Assembly: GCA_025360525.1 (NCBI GenBank)
Contig: JANYCA010000152.1
Coordinates: 1 to 52,056 of the forward strand
DNA length: 52,056 nt
Source: Chitinophagaceae bacterium
GTDB lineage: Bacteria; Bacteroidota; Bacteroidia; Chitinophagales; Chitinophagaceae
Direction: 5' to 3'
Part shown: positions 1 to 7,499 of the stretch, piece by piece
How positions within the stretch are numbered: position 1 is the stretch's first letter
Layout: each line of letters starts with the position of its first letter
The notes under the pieces: model-generated
Databases searched by the model: none
What the model was told of the DNA's origin: nothing
Seen by the model: the letters and a program-made list of their open reading frames with translations, nothing else
Program-made: the position numbers and the translations under genes

Positions 1-395
1 TTATAGATGCCAAGCAAAGCATCAATACCATCGTTGGAAATGGCAAACGATTTATGGCTTACGAAATAATAAAGCGTCTTGAAAACAACCATCATAATGA
101 ATTACTCAAACAATTATCTGCCAGTGTAGAAAAACATCGAAGAGAAAAAAATAAACAGCACAATGTTTGGATAGAATCGTTCGACTGGAAAGATTGCCAC
201 AGCAATGAATTTACATGGCAAAAACTAGATTATATGCATAACAATCCATGTATTGGTAAATGGCAACTGGCACCTAATCCGGTTGAATACATCCATAATT
301 CTGCTAAATTATATTTATCCGGTGTGCAGGCTGTTTACACTATAACTAATTTTATGGAAATGGAAGAGGTGGATTTTAATAAAGGCAGTCATTAG
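1..395 (+). CDS. Y1/REP-associated tyrosine transposase, C-terminal part (5' end outside window)
   Basis: The reading frame is open from base 3, so the gene begins before the window; an ATG at 54 is internal. The visible part carries NTIVGNGKRFMAYEIIKRL, then WIESFDWKD, then a C-terminal LDYMHNNPCIGKWQLA. This order is typical of Bacteroidota transposases of the IS200-like/REP-associated (Y1_Tnp) family. Those enzymes cut single-stranded DNA with a HUH motif and a catalytic tyrosine. The HUH part would lie upstream and cannot be checked, so activity is unknown. The gene ends ten bases before a hairpin-forming repeat at 405. It could belong to a domesticated single-copy RAYT rather than a mobile element. 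Confidence 0.75.
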   Translation, partial: IDAKQSINTIVGNGKRFMAYEIIKRLENNHHNELLKQLSASVEKHRREKNKQHNVWIESFDWKDCHSNEFTWQKLDYMHNNPCIGKWQLAPNPVEYIHNSAKLYLSGVQAVYTITNFMEMEEVDFNKGSH

Positions 396-773
396 GCAGA
401 ACAGGCGCAACGTCCTCGGCTCTGCTTATTGCTCGTTGAGAGACGTTGCTGGAAACCAAAGCGATGTTCGTTGTGCGTTATGGTACAGACTCGTCGGGGA
501 ACTGAGATAATTTAACTGTATAAGAGTGCAGGCAAAGAAACACTTAAAACCTTCTTTCTGTCCGGTTAAAAAATTCATTCGTCACCGATGTCAGTATCAT
601 GGTCTCAATATTTTTTATACTGTTTTGTTTCATGAATAATTATACGAAAGCCTATGCAGGAACAGGGAAGATTATATTGGCGCCACAAACAATTTATAAC
701 TGGCAACAATTCTTTTAATTTTTTGTACATCATGCTATATGTGATTGTTCTAACTTTAATAAAATAATTTTTT
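396..773. other. Intergenic stretch with one hairpin repeat
   Basis: No coding frame here looks real; a 70-codon minus frame at 605-817 has no recognisable content and overlaps the next gene. The left part holds the hairpin repeat at 405-457, followed by GCGATGTTCGTTGTGCGTTA at 461-480, which partly resembles the sequence beside the repeat copy at 7724. The remainder up to 773 is AT-rich and presumably carries the promoter of the DUF1080 gene, but I see no clear TAnnTTTG there. Confidence 0.6.
405..457 (+). repeat. Hairpin repeat, copy A
   Basis: Perfect 8-bp inverted arms GCAACGTC (407-414) and GACGTTGC (442-449), extended by CTC/GAG after one bulged base, enclose a loop. The same element recurs on the other strand at 1646-1692 and 3366-3418, with partial copies at 2200-2231 and 7724-7765. 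Shared blocks are CGCAAC-TCCTCGGCTC and TTGAGAGA-GTTGCTG. This copy sits ten bases after the stop of the upstream transposase gene. Confidence 0.7.
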
Positions 774-1625
774 ATGAAAGAATATAAATGGATCATGTTT
801 CTTTTGCTTCCATGCATTGTAACACTTGGTTTAACAAACCAATATTATAAAAAGAATGAATGGAAACCATTGTTCAATGGCAAAGATTTTAGCGGCTGGG
901 ATACTTACCTGGCTCCACCCCTTGATGATAAAGGAAAAGAGCTGAGTAATATACCTGTTGGACTGAATAATGATCCCAACCATGTTTTTAGTATAGCGAA
1001 TGAAGGCGGAAAGAAAATTATTCGCATTTCAGGACAGGATTGGGGAGGAATATCAACTATAGAAGAATACGACAATTTTCATTTGCAACTAATGTTTAAA
1101 TGGGGATCATTAACATGGGGACAAAAGAAGGGAAAGAAAAAAGACAGCGGGCTGCTCTACTTTGCCGTAGGTAAGCATGGAGCAGATTATGGAGCATGGA
1201 TGCGTAGCCAGGAATTTCAATTACAGGAAGGAGATTGCGGCGACTATTGGGGGGTGGCAGGTGGCATGGAAGATATTAGGGCAATGAAAAAATCAGACAG
1301 CGAATTTGTTTACAATTCTGCGGGACAGTTATATACTTTCAGTGCAACTAGCAACGTGGGAAGACGTTGCATAAAAGGATCGGATGCGGAGAAGCCTTCC
1401 GGTGAGTGGAACATGCTTGATCTGTATTGTCATGGCGATACAAGTGTACATGTGATAAATGGAAAAGTAATGATGGTGTTAACTCATTCTCAGCAAATGG
1501 ATAATGGGCAAGCCCATCCGCTTGCAAAGGGTAAACTACAAATACAATCTGAAGGTGCAGAAGTTTATTACAAGGATATTAGGATCAGGTCAATTGATGC
1601 AATTCCGGCAGGATTGCTAAAATGA
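774..1625 (+). CDS. DUF1080 (3-keto-disaccharide hydrolase-like) exported protein
   Basis: This 283-residue protein has a hydrophobic N-terminal segment (about residues 7-20) that looks like a signal peptide or anchor. The DUF1080 opening LFNGKDFSGWDTY follows at about residues 33-45, and the closing strand GAEVYYKDIRIR lies near the C-terminus. The family has a concanavalin-like beta-sandwich fold; members include 3-keto-disaccharide hydrolases and proteins linked to periplasmic sugar oxidation. The substrate here is unknown. The gene stands alone in the accessory region: a transposase end lies before it and a hairpin repeat begins about 20 bases after its stop. Length and motifs look complete. 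The glycan genes at 29.5-35.5 kb could share a pathway with it, but that is speculation. Confidence 0.85.
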   Translation: MKEYKWIMFLLLPCIVTLGLTNQYYKKNEWKPLFNGKDFSGWDTYLAPPLDDKGKELSNIPVGLNNDPNHVFSIANEGGKKIIRISGQDWGGISTIEEYDNFHLQLMFKWGSLTWGQKKGKKKDSGLLYFAVGKHGADYGAWMRSQEFQLQEGDCGDYWGVAGGMEDIRAMKKSDSEFVYNSAGQLYTFSATSNVGRRCIKGSDAEKPSGEWNMLDLYCHGDTSVHVINGKVMMVLTHSQQMDNGQAHPLAKGKLQIQSEGAEVYYKDIRIRSIDAIPAGLLK

Positions 1626-1645
1626 TTATTATATTTTTCTTTTGT

Positions 1646-1692
1646 CAGCAATTCTCTCCCCGGGTTTAGTGAGTATGCAGAGGACGTTGCGA
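1646..1692 (-). repeat. Hairpin repeat, copy G
   Basis: The plus strand reads CAGCAA-TTCTCTCC and later GCAGAGGACGTTGCG, matching the reverse complement of copy A at 405. The arms GCAA..CTCT and AGAG..TTGC can pair around a GC-containing loop, with bulges. It starts about 20 bases after the DUF1080 stop. Confidence 0.6.
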
Positions 1693-1972
1693 TCATTTTA
1701 TTCCGGTCGTGGTAAAAACGCCGCCTTTTTTTCGCCCCTATTGATGTAAAGTACAACTAACGTAAGCCCATAGCTGCAGCCTGGGTTTTAACCAGTGGCG
1801 TATAAAGTTTATTGAGCCTATTTATTGCGCCAATGAAACCGGTGAGGGGGCATTTGCGTAAAGGGCTATTTTAGAGGTACGCCAATACAGGCGTTGGTGT
1901 CAATTATTTTAGACCGTCTTAATCAATAATTACTTTTGACAATTCCCCCAATGCCATTTTGTAAGGTGTTTT

Positions 1973-2187
1973 TTAGAATTTATCTAACATCTCTTTAAGT
2001 ATACCCTTCGAATCTGTAGCTATTGAAAGCGATGTATCAAACAGGTTTTCAAGAGCATCAAAATTTTTTGTCCTTGCGGGGTTTTCGACACAGTAACTTC
2101 AACTAAAAAAGAATCACCAGCGAAACTCCGACGTATAAAAGAGCTATCACTCTCAGGCGGCCTACCTTTTAATTTAATAACTTTATG
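1973..2187 (-). pseudogene. Frameshifted remnant of an unidentified gene
   Basis: On the minus strand one frame reads KLKGRPPESDSSFIRR, continuing SFAGDSFLVEVTVSKTPQG. Near 2075 the coding-like sequence changes frame and continues as KKFDALENLFDTSLSIATD and SKGILKEMLDKF to a TAA at 1973-1975. The two segments join naturally if one base has been gained or lost near the PQG codons. A TAG lies just upstream at 2188-2190. I do not recognise the family, and the reconstruction rests only on protein-like composition. Confidence 0.35.
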
Positions 2188-2199
2188 CTATGGCTGTAA

Positions 2200-2231
2200 A
2201 GCTTTTTCCAAGAAACGTCTCTCAACAAGCC
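2200..2231 (-). repeat. Hairpin repeat, partial copy D
   Basis: The reverse complement reads GCTTGTTGAGAGACGTTTC, then TTGGAAA, matching the right half of copy A (GCTCGTTGAGAGACGTTGCTGGAAA). The left half with CCTCGGCTC is not found at the expected distance, so this is a truncated or diverged copy. Confidence 0.45.
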
Positions 2232-2326
2232 TTTTTTCCAGAAACCTTTTCTGAGCAAAAACTATCAATAAGCCTTGAAGCAGATTCGTGAGCGTTGAGT
2301 TGAGTTTTTTTTATATGGTAAAGATT

Positions 2327-2388
2327 ATTAACAACGAGACACAAAACTCATGCCCAGCGCCTGGTGTAGGGCGGTAGAGTTAAAATTG
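2327..2388 (+). repeat. Second repeat type, copy F
   Basis: The order AACAACGAGACACA, ATGCCCAGCGCCTGG and GGGCGGTAG aligns with AACAAGGAGACACA, ATGCCCCTGAAG and GGCGGTGG at 3447-3500, in the same orientation. Both copies follow a hairpin repeat by 30-100 bases. A shorter, inverted similarity (TGCCCCTGGAGTTCAAG, TTTGGC) lies at 7770-7795. Confidence 0.5.
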
Positions 2389-2420
2389 GCCTTAATGCAT
2401 TTTAATACGATCAACAAGAA

Positions 2421-3350
2421 ATGATAGACCTAATTGGTGACATTCACGGACACGCAGACAAACTCGAAGAATTACTTTTAAAATTGGGTTATGCAAAAAT
2501 TAACGGATCCTATTCGCATCCCGACAGAAAAGTATTGTTTGTTGGCGACTACATTGACCGGGGACCAAAAATTAGAGAAACACTTAAAATAGTTAAAGCA
2601 ATGGTGGAAAACGACAATGCCATTGCGTTAATGGGCAATCATGAGTACAACGCACTTTGCTTTCATTTCCAGGAAACCGAAGGAGGACACCTTAGAAAAC
2701 ATCTAATAAAAAACATCATTCAGCATTATGAAACCCTTAAACAATTTCAAAACAAACAGAGAGAGTATGAAGAATATTTAGATTGGTTTAAGACCTTACC
2801 ACTTTACTACGAAACAGACTAATTCAAAGCTGTTCACGCTTGTTGGGACGACAATAACATTAAATATTTAAGAAAAACTCTAGTCAACGACCGGTTGACT
2901 GACGAACTAATTTATCAATCGGTTAAAATAGGAACTGAATTAAATGAAGCCATAGACCAAACGCTGAAAGGCAAAGAAATGAAAATGCAAGAGGGACTTT
3001 TTTTTACTGACAAAGACGGAACAAAAAGAACAGAAATAAGGATAAAATGGTGGGAAGACCCATCTGTAATGACATACAGGTCGATTAGTGTTGAGCCCAT
3101 TGACATTTTACCCGAGCAACCAATTGCATTATCCGAGTTAAAGTCGCTTGACTTTTATCGTGATAACGACAAGAAAGTTTTCTTCGGACATTATTGGCTT
3201 AATGGAGAGCCATCACTATACAGGGAAAATATTTGTTGTTTAGATTACAGCATTGCAAAAGGTGGTAAACTTGTTGCATATCGAATGAATGGAGAAGATA
3301 TTTTAGACAACAAAAACCTAACCTATGTCGGAGAGAATTACATTACATAA
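2421..3350 (+). pseudogene. Metallophosphoesterase interrupted by one in-frame TAA
   Basis: One continuous frame of 310 codons is split by TAA at 2820-2822. The first part carries the calcineurin-like phosphoesterase motifs GDIHGHADKLEELL (residues 5-18), GDYIDRGP and GNHEYN. The second part carries ALHACW-like VHACWDDNN, FFGHYW (metal-binding His) and the terminal strand LDYSIAKGGKLVAYRMNGE. Restoring one base (TAA to GAA) gives YYETDEFKAVHACW, a typical reading for this family of PrpE/diadenosine tetraphosphatase-like enzymes. No frameshift is needed. The parts read separately would be a 133-residue piece lacking the GH motif and a piece starting at TTG 2895. The lesion looks recent, because all other motifs are intact; a base-call error is an alternative. 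Confidence 0.85.
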
Positions 3351-3365
3351 CCTGCTGCTTTTTTT

Positions 3366-3418
3366 TCAGCAACATCTCTCAATAAGCTTTTAACTCGAGC
3401 CGAGGAAGTTGCGTTGCT
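3366..3418 (-). repeat. Hairpin repeat, copy B
   Basis: The reverse complement reads CGCAACTTCCTCGGCTC and then TTGAGAGATGTTGCTG, closely matching copy A. The arms AGCAAC (3368-3373) and GTTGCT (3413-3418) pair, and internal CTC/GAG blocks extend the stem. It begins 15 bases after the stop of the metallophosphoesterase pseudogene. Confidence 0.65.
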
Positions 3419-3446
3419 TAATTTTTTTTTAAGGGGGGGGGCAAAA

Positions 3447-3500
3447 ATTAGTAACAAGGAGACACAGGGCTGGAGCCATGCCCCTGAAGTTTGGCGGTGG
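3447..3500 (+). repeat. Second repeat type, copy E
   Basis: It aligns with copy F at 2327 over AACAA-GAGACACA, ATGCCC and GGCGGT. It directly follows the G9 tract and hairpin repeat B. Confidence 0.5.
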
Positions 3501-3755
3501 TTTTTTAAATGGGGCCACAATGCGTTATTTAGTTCTGCATCAGTTTCTTTTCAAATTAAATGCGAAATACAAACTTTCGCAAATAAAGATTAAATTAGTT
3601 GTATTGCCGCATGTTATTAGTATTGGTAGGGGAAATACAGACGTTGTACGCAACCTTAGCCGAGCCATATTCATTTAATCAGCCATACTAAACGATGTAA
3701 CAATTCCATCATTTATTCAGAAACTTTGATACCTTTCTAAAAAATATAATGCACA

Positions 3756-4547
3756 ATGAATGTCGTAAAGCGCAATAACGTAATTGTCAAAGGAAGCGGC
3801 TGGCAGGTGATCATGTTTTCTCACGGCTTTGGATGCGACCAAAATATGTGGAGATATGTTACACGAGCTTTTGAAAATGATTATAAAATTATATTGTTCG
3901 ACCATGTTGGGGCAGGAAATTCTGACCTCTCAGCATATTCTTCACTAAAATATGCCGAGTTGGAGGGATATGCAGATGATATTATCGAATTATGTACTCA
4001 ATTACAATTGCCGGAGGTAATTTTTGTAGGCCATTCAGTAAGTGCCATGATGGGTATTATAGCAGCTGTAAAAATGCCTCAACTTTTTAAATCGTTGGTG
4101 CTGGTTAGCCCTTCACCATCTTATATAAATGATGGCGATTATGTTGGAGGTTTTACTAAGCTACAAATAAATGAATTACTGGAATCACTGGATGATAATC
4201 ATCTTGGATGGTCAATTACAATGGCACCCGTAATTATGGGCAATCCTGATAAAAAGGAATTGGTAGCTGAATTATCTAATAGTTTTTGCAGAACAAATCC
4301 GGATATAGCCAGACAATTTGCACGAACTACTTTTCTTTCCGACAAGAGAGAACTTATTTCTAAAGTGAATATTCCCACCTTAATTTTACAATGTGCTGAA
4401 GATGTGATTGCCCCAGAGGCTATAGGTCTGTATATGCATCAAAAAATGAAAAACAGTAAACTGGTAAATATGCAAGCAACAGGTCATTGTCCTAATTTAA
4501 GTGCTCCTGAAGAAACAATAGCTGCGATAAAAGAATTCTTATCATGA
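3756..4547 (+). CDS. RsbQ-like alpha/beta hydrolase
   Basis: This 263-residue protein follows RsbQ of Bacillus almost motif by motif: KGSGWQVIMFSHGFGCDQ near the N-terminus, FDHVGAGNSDLSAY, the nucleophile elbow VGHSVSAM (Ser94), LILQCAEDVIAP (Asp216) and TGHCPNLS (His244). The Ser-Asp-His triad is complete. RsbQ belongs to the family of plant KAI2/D14 receptors and is needed to activate the PAS domain of its partner phosphatase RsbP, probably by supplying or processing a small hydrophobic ligand. Here the partner is the PAS-histidine kinase that overlaps by ATGA at 4544-4547, which makes translational coupling and joint function likely. There is no signal peptide, so it should be cytoplasmic. 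The ATG at 3756 matches the usual start region. Confidence 0.9.
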   Translation: MNVVKRNNVIVKGSGWQVIMFSHGFGCDQNMWRYVTRAFENDYKIILFDHVGAGNSDLSAYSSLKYAELEGYADDIIELCTQLQLPEVIFVGHSVSAMMGIIAAVKMPQLFKSLVLVSPSPSYINDGDYVGGFTKLQINELLESLDDNHLGWSITMAPVIMGNPDKKELVAELSNSFCRTNPDIARQFARTTFLSDKRELISKVNIPTLILQCAEDVIAPEAIGLYMHQKMKNSKLVNMQATGHCPNLSAPEETIAAIKEFLS

Positions 4548-5662
4548 GAAGCCTAATAAATACTGATACAGGTTTTTCTATTCCAGATACTAATGACTTT
4601 TTTGAACAATCTTTGTCAGGTTTTTTAATAGCAGACGCACAAAATATTATAACACTTAGTAACACACGTTTAGCTAATTGGCTTGGAACCACAATTGATG
4701 AATTAAAAGGTAAGAAAATTTCTGACTTACTTTCAATCGGAAGCAAAATATATTATGAAACACATTTATTGCCTTTGTTGCGTATGCAAGGTTTTTTTGA
4801 TGAAATATTGATTGAAGTATATGAGTCATCTGGTAAGAGATTAAAGGTTTTATTAAATGCTGTTGAGCGCAAAAATAAAGATGATGTCCGACAAGGCATT
4901 TATTACACGTTGGTGAAAGCTACAGACCGGATTCAATATGAACAAAATTTACAATTAGCCAAAACTATAGCTGAAAAAGAGGTTGAAACTCAAAAAGAAA
5001 ATGTACTGCTAAGAGAACAATTGATTGCCGTTTTAGGGCATGACCTGCGTAATCCGCTTGGAGCAATTAGTATGGCAGTTGAACTGCTTCAGGATTCCCT
5101 ACTTAACCCTTATGACATAGCATTGCTGGCAACTCTTAAGCGTAGCAGCTTTCGAATGAATGAACTTATTGTCAATATAATGGACTTTACAAGAACCCGT
5201 TTGGGTGAAGGTATAATCATTGCTCCAAATGATGTTATTCTCGAACCCCTGCTTCGACAAGTAGTCGGCGAATTAAAACTTATATTCCCTAATCGTGAAA
5301 TCATCACCTCATTAAATATTACAGAGCATGTTAATTGCGATGCCAACAGGATTGCACAATTATTATCAAATCTAGTTGCGAATGCACTTAGTCATGGAAA
5401 TCCAAATAGCCCTGTATCCATTCATGCCTCTATCGTTAATAAGAATTTAGAAATTTCAGTAACTAATACAGGTAAACCGATAACAGAATCGTTACAGGCT
5501 CTTTTATTTCAACCTTTTACAAAAGAGGACGACCGTCCCAGCAAAAATGGCTTAGGTTTAGGTCTTTATATCTCTGCTCAAATTGCAAAAGCTCATAAAG
5601 GAACTTTAACTTTTGTCTCCAATACAAACGAAACATGTTTTACTTTTTCAATGCTTTCCTAA
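4544..5662 (+). CDS. PAS-domain sensor histidine kinase, partner of the RsbQ-like hydrolase
   Basis: The 372-residue protein has a PAS domain (about residues 18-130; FLIADAQNIITLSN, the IYYETHLLPLLRMQGF segment, LKVLLNAVERK), a short coiled linker (about 135-160), an H-box VLGHDLRNPLGA with His166, an N-box LLSNLVANALSHG and a G-box GLGLGLYISAQIAKAH. No membrane segment or receiver domain is present. The PAS type with YYETHLLPLLRMQG is the one I associate with RsbQ-like hydrolases. In Bacillus the output domain is a PP2C phosphatase; here it is a kinase. No response regulator lies nearby, so the kinase is an orphan whose target is encoded elsewhere. The start codon overlaps the hydrolase stop (ATGA). 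Confidence 0.9.
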   Translation: MRSLINTDTGFSIPDTNDFFEQSLSGFLIADAQNIITLSNTRLANWLGTTIDELKGKKISDLLSIGSKIYYETHLLPLLRMQGFFDEILIEVYESSGKRLKVLLNAVERKNKDDVRQGIYYTLVKATDRIQYEQNLQLAKTIAEKEVETQKENVLLREQLIAVLGHDLRNPLGAISMAVELLQDSLLNPYDIALLATLKRSSFRMNELIVNIMDFTRTRLGEGIIIAPNDVILEPLLRQVVGELKLIFPNREIITSLNITEHVNCDANRIAQLLSNLVANALSHGNPNSPVSIHASIVNKNLEISVTNTGKPITESLQALLFQPFTKEDDRPSKNGLGLGLYISAQIAKAHKGTLTFVSNTNETCFTFSMLS

Positions 5663-5857
5663 AAGCTAAAAATCAAGCCTGCGTACAACATTGTTATCCT
5701 ATGTACCCTTACGTGTTGGAGAAAGTTAATATGGTAGTTTTTATAAATTATCCTGAAAGAGAAAGGTTGATTGTAGTAATAAACCTTTCCCCTTCGCCAG
5801 ATTTTTTTCCTTACATCAAATTTAAATAATTTTTTAAATCAACACACCCAGCATCCT
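5663..5857. other. Spacer between the kinase and the IS110 element
   Basis: It holds GCGTACAAC (5681-5689), the inverse of the sequence at 3643-3651, and nothing recognisable beyond that. The frame at 5635-5829 is an unconvincing out-of-frame continuation of the kinase gene. Confidence 0.5.
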
Positions 5858-5869
5858 ATGAGTAGTCTG

Positions 5870-6200
5870 ATCTTTTTTGCTGCTTAGTCCTGCCGTTGGG
5901 AGGAGTGGCTGCTGATCTGCTACAATTCTCTGTTTTGATTGTTTGATTTTTTTACGCTTAGTCCTTTTTTGTGGAGTGGCGTAAAAAGCAGGAGCTACAG
6001 TCTTGCGCAAAGAAAATACTTCGCTTTTTGATTATGTACACGATAACAACTTTTGTTTAGTAGTCTTCCTGCCCTGGTATTTATTTTTTGGTATGTTGTA
6101 TTTGTGATTAATATATTTTTAGTTGTTTTAAAGATAGCCCTGCTGCAGTCTTGCGCTGTAAATTTTTACACCTAATGTTTAGCAATCAGGGCTATGTTTA
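5870..6200 (-). ncRNA. Candidate bridge-RNA-like structured region of the IS110 element
   Basis: The segment downstream of the transposase has several paired structures. TTTTTACGC (5949-5957) pairs with GCGTAAAAA (5979-5987) around a 21-nt loop. ATAGCCCTG (6134-6142) pairs with CAGGGCTAT (6187-6195). The blocks GCTTAGTCC and GGAGTGGC occur twice (5882/5902 and 5956/5973), each pair framing a short variable centre. CAGTCTTGCGC occurs directly at 5998 and 6146. IS110-family recombinases use a non-coding bridge RNA with two guide loops; in the IS1111 branch it lies downstream of the transposase. Two similar loops here fit that plan. Strand and ends are inferred. Confidence 0.35.
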
Positions 6201-6205
6201 TTTTA

Positions 6206-7263
6206 TTATACCATATTCATAAGGCTGTTGGTTGAGTAAAACATATCGTATCCTGTTAAGCAGTTTACGGCTATTTTTATGATTACTATTTTAGCGTCTT
6301 TTCTTTTTACCTGTTGCTGAAAATATAGTGTCATAGCGGGATCAGTTCGTTTGGCTGTCCAGGCGCTTTCTACCAGGTCGCTTCTCAACTGGCGGTGTTT
6401 TCTTACCGTTAGTATGCTTTTGTTTTCTGTGGCTCCGCTGCTGTGCTCCATAGGTAGTAGGCCTACAAAACTATTGAGGTGATAAAAGGTTTCAAATCTT
6501 TTTACATCACCTATTTCTACTAAAATACTGGAGGCAGTTAAAGGGCCAATGCCGGGTATGGTACGTAATAAATAGTAATTGGTATTGTAACGCTGTTCTC
6601 TCATCATTTTGCGGATGGCTGTGCTGATATTTAATAATTATTTGCGCAAGAATTCCATTTGTGTTATCATATAATTTAATGCAGAGCGGCGACTGGCTTG
6701 TTTACAATCGAGTTGTTTTAGCCAGTTGATAAAATTGTAACTCCAGCTGGCATTGTCGTATTGCTCAGGAATATCAATGCCACTAAAAGCAAGTACGCCT
6801 TTAATGCGGTTTTTGCAGCGGGTAAGGTCTTTCCAGATTCTTTTACGGTGGCGAAAAAAAATGCGGTCGGCTTCCTGTTGTTCAGCGGGTACATGAATAC
6901 CTTTTAGTACGCCAGACTGCAAACGCAGGCCAAGGTTACGGGCATCCCGTGGATCTGTTTTTTGCAAGGTATCTTTTTGAGATTTTGGAATATCTGCAGG
7001 ATTAACAATAAGATACTCGATAACATAGTTTTTTAACTGTCGCTGTATCCAAAATCCAAATTTACCAGCTTCGTATGCTGCCACATACCGGGTACCCGGA
7101 TAATGTTGATTAAGGTGCTGCACCATAATATGCGGATTGGGTTTTTGATGAATGTTTTTTACAAACATATCGCCCAGGTCAATGCCCAGGTTCCAACTGC
7201 TTTTATGAATATCCATTCCTACAAAAACAGTTTGACCTTCAAAATTGGTTTAATTTTAGTCAT
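6206..7263 (-). pseudogene. IS110-family transposase with a frameshift and an in-frame stop
   Basis: The N-terminal DEDD/RuvC-like part (7216 down to 6638) reads GMDIHKSSWNLGID, YEAGKFGFWIQR, VNPADIPKSQKDTLQKTDPRD and TRCKNRIKG. The C-terminal transposase_20 part (6607 down to 6206) reads LLRTIPGIGPLTASSILVEI, FVGLLPMEHSSG and RSDLVESAW. Both are in one frame, separated only by TAA at 6640-6638. A second lesion lies near the start: ATG at 7263 reads MTKI, then the frame must shift by one base in an A run (about 7247-7250) to give TNFEGQTVFVGMDIHK, the usual beginning of Bacteroidota members. Full length would be about 350 residues. The enzyme is a DEDD recombinase acting with a bridge RNA. 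Confidence 0.9.
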
Positions 7264-7343
7264 GTTGTTGAGGTTTTTATAATGAAATTAAAAGTTACTG
7301 TAGCGTTTTTAAACTGTCTACTTTTTTTAACTGCCTCAACAAC
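7264..7343. repeat. 10-bp inverted repeat flanking the transposase start
   Basis: GTTGTTGAGG at 7264-7273 is perfectly inverted as CCTCAACAAC at 7334-7343, with a 60-base AT-rich spacer. It lies immediately upstream of the transposase and may be part of the IS end or of a regulatory hairpin. Confidence 0.55.
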
Positions 7344-7499
7344 TATTAGTAGGGTTAAATGGAGACTTGCCAATAGTGGGACTGGACGTTGTAAACTTCG
7401 GCTGCAGTTCATTATCAGCAGCGGTTTCGGCAGACGGAATTCTAAGAGATTTACGCTGGCACTACAACTGCACAGATTCCATTTTGGCAGAGTTGATTG

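Larger units (their letters stand above)
1626..2420. other. Long gene-poor stretch with repeats and a remnant
   Basis: About 800 bases lack an intact gene. They contain hairpin repeat copy G (1646-1692), a probable frameshifted minus-strand coding remnant (1973-2187), a partial hairpin repeat D (2200-2231) and a second repeat type (2327-2388). The section 1700-1970 shows nothing I can name. Confidence 0.6.
3351..3755. other. Intergenic stretch with both repeat types and homopolymers
   Basis: It contains hairpin repeat B (3366-3418), a T9-AA-G9 tract (3422-3441), a second-type repeat E (3447-3500) and GTTGTACGCA at 3643-3652, which has an inverted match at 5680-5689. A 66-codon plus frame from 3478 lies over the repeat and shows no protein-like features. 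I therefore do not call it a gene. Confidence 0.6.
5858..7345 (-). mobile_element. IS110-family insertion sequence, decayed
   Basis: The element comprises a minus-strand IS110 transposase pseudogene (6206-7263), a structured downstream segment (about 5870-6200) and a short upstream segment with a 10-bp inverted repeat (7264-7273 and 7334-7343). IS110 elements lack terminal inverted repeats and usually make no target duplication, so the outer limits are guesses. Two lesions in the transposase argue that it no longer moves on its own. Confidence 0.6.

Noticed and set aside
405..480. Calling the hairpin repeats true integron attC sites
   Set aside because: No integrase gene is visible and the outer bases do not match the RYYYAAC/GTTRRRY core; only the layout is similar.
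605..817. A 70-codon minus frame upstream of the DUF1080 gene
   Set aside because: It overlaps the DUF1080 start, is Tyr/Lys-rich and has no recognisable feature.
3422..3441. T9-AA-G9 homopolymer tract as a possible phase-variation switch
   Set aside because: It lies between genes, about 310 bases before the hydrolase, with no promoter or frame that a length change would clearly alter. It may also be a sequencing artefact.
3478..3678. A 66-codon plus frame beginning ATGCCCCTGAAG
   Set aside because: It starts inside a repeat shared with 2327 and shows no domain, signal peptide or conserved composition.
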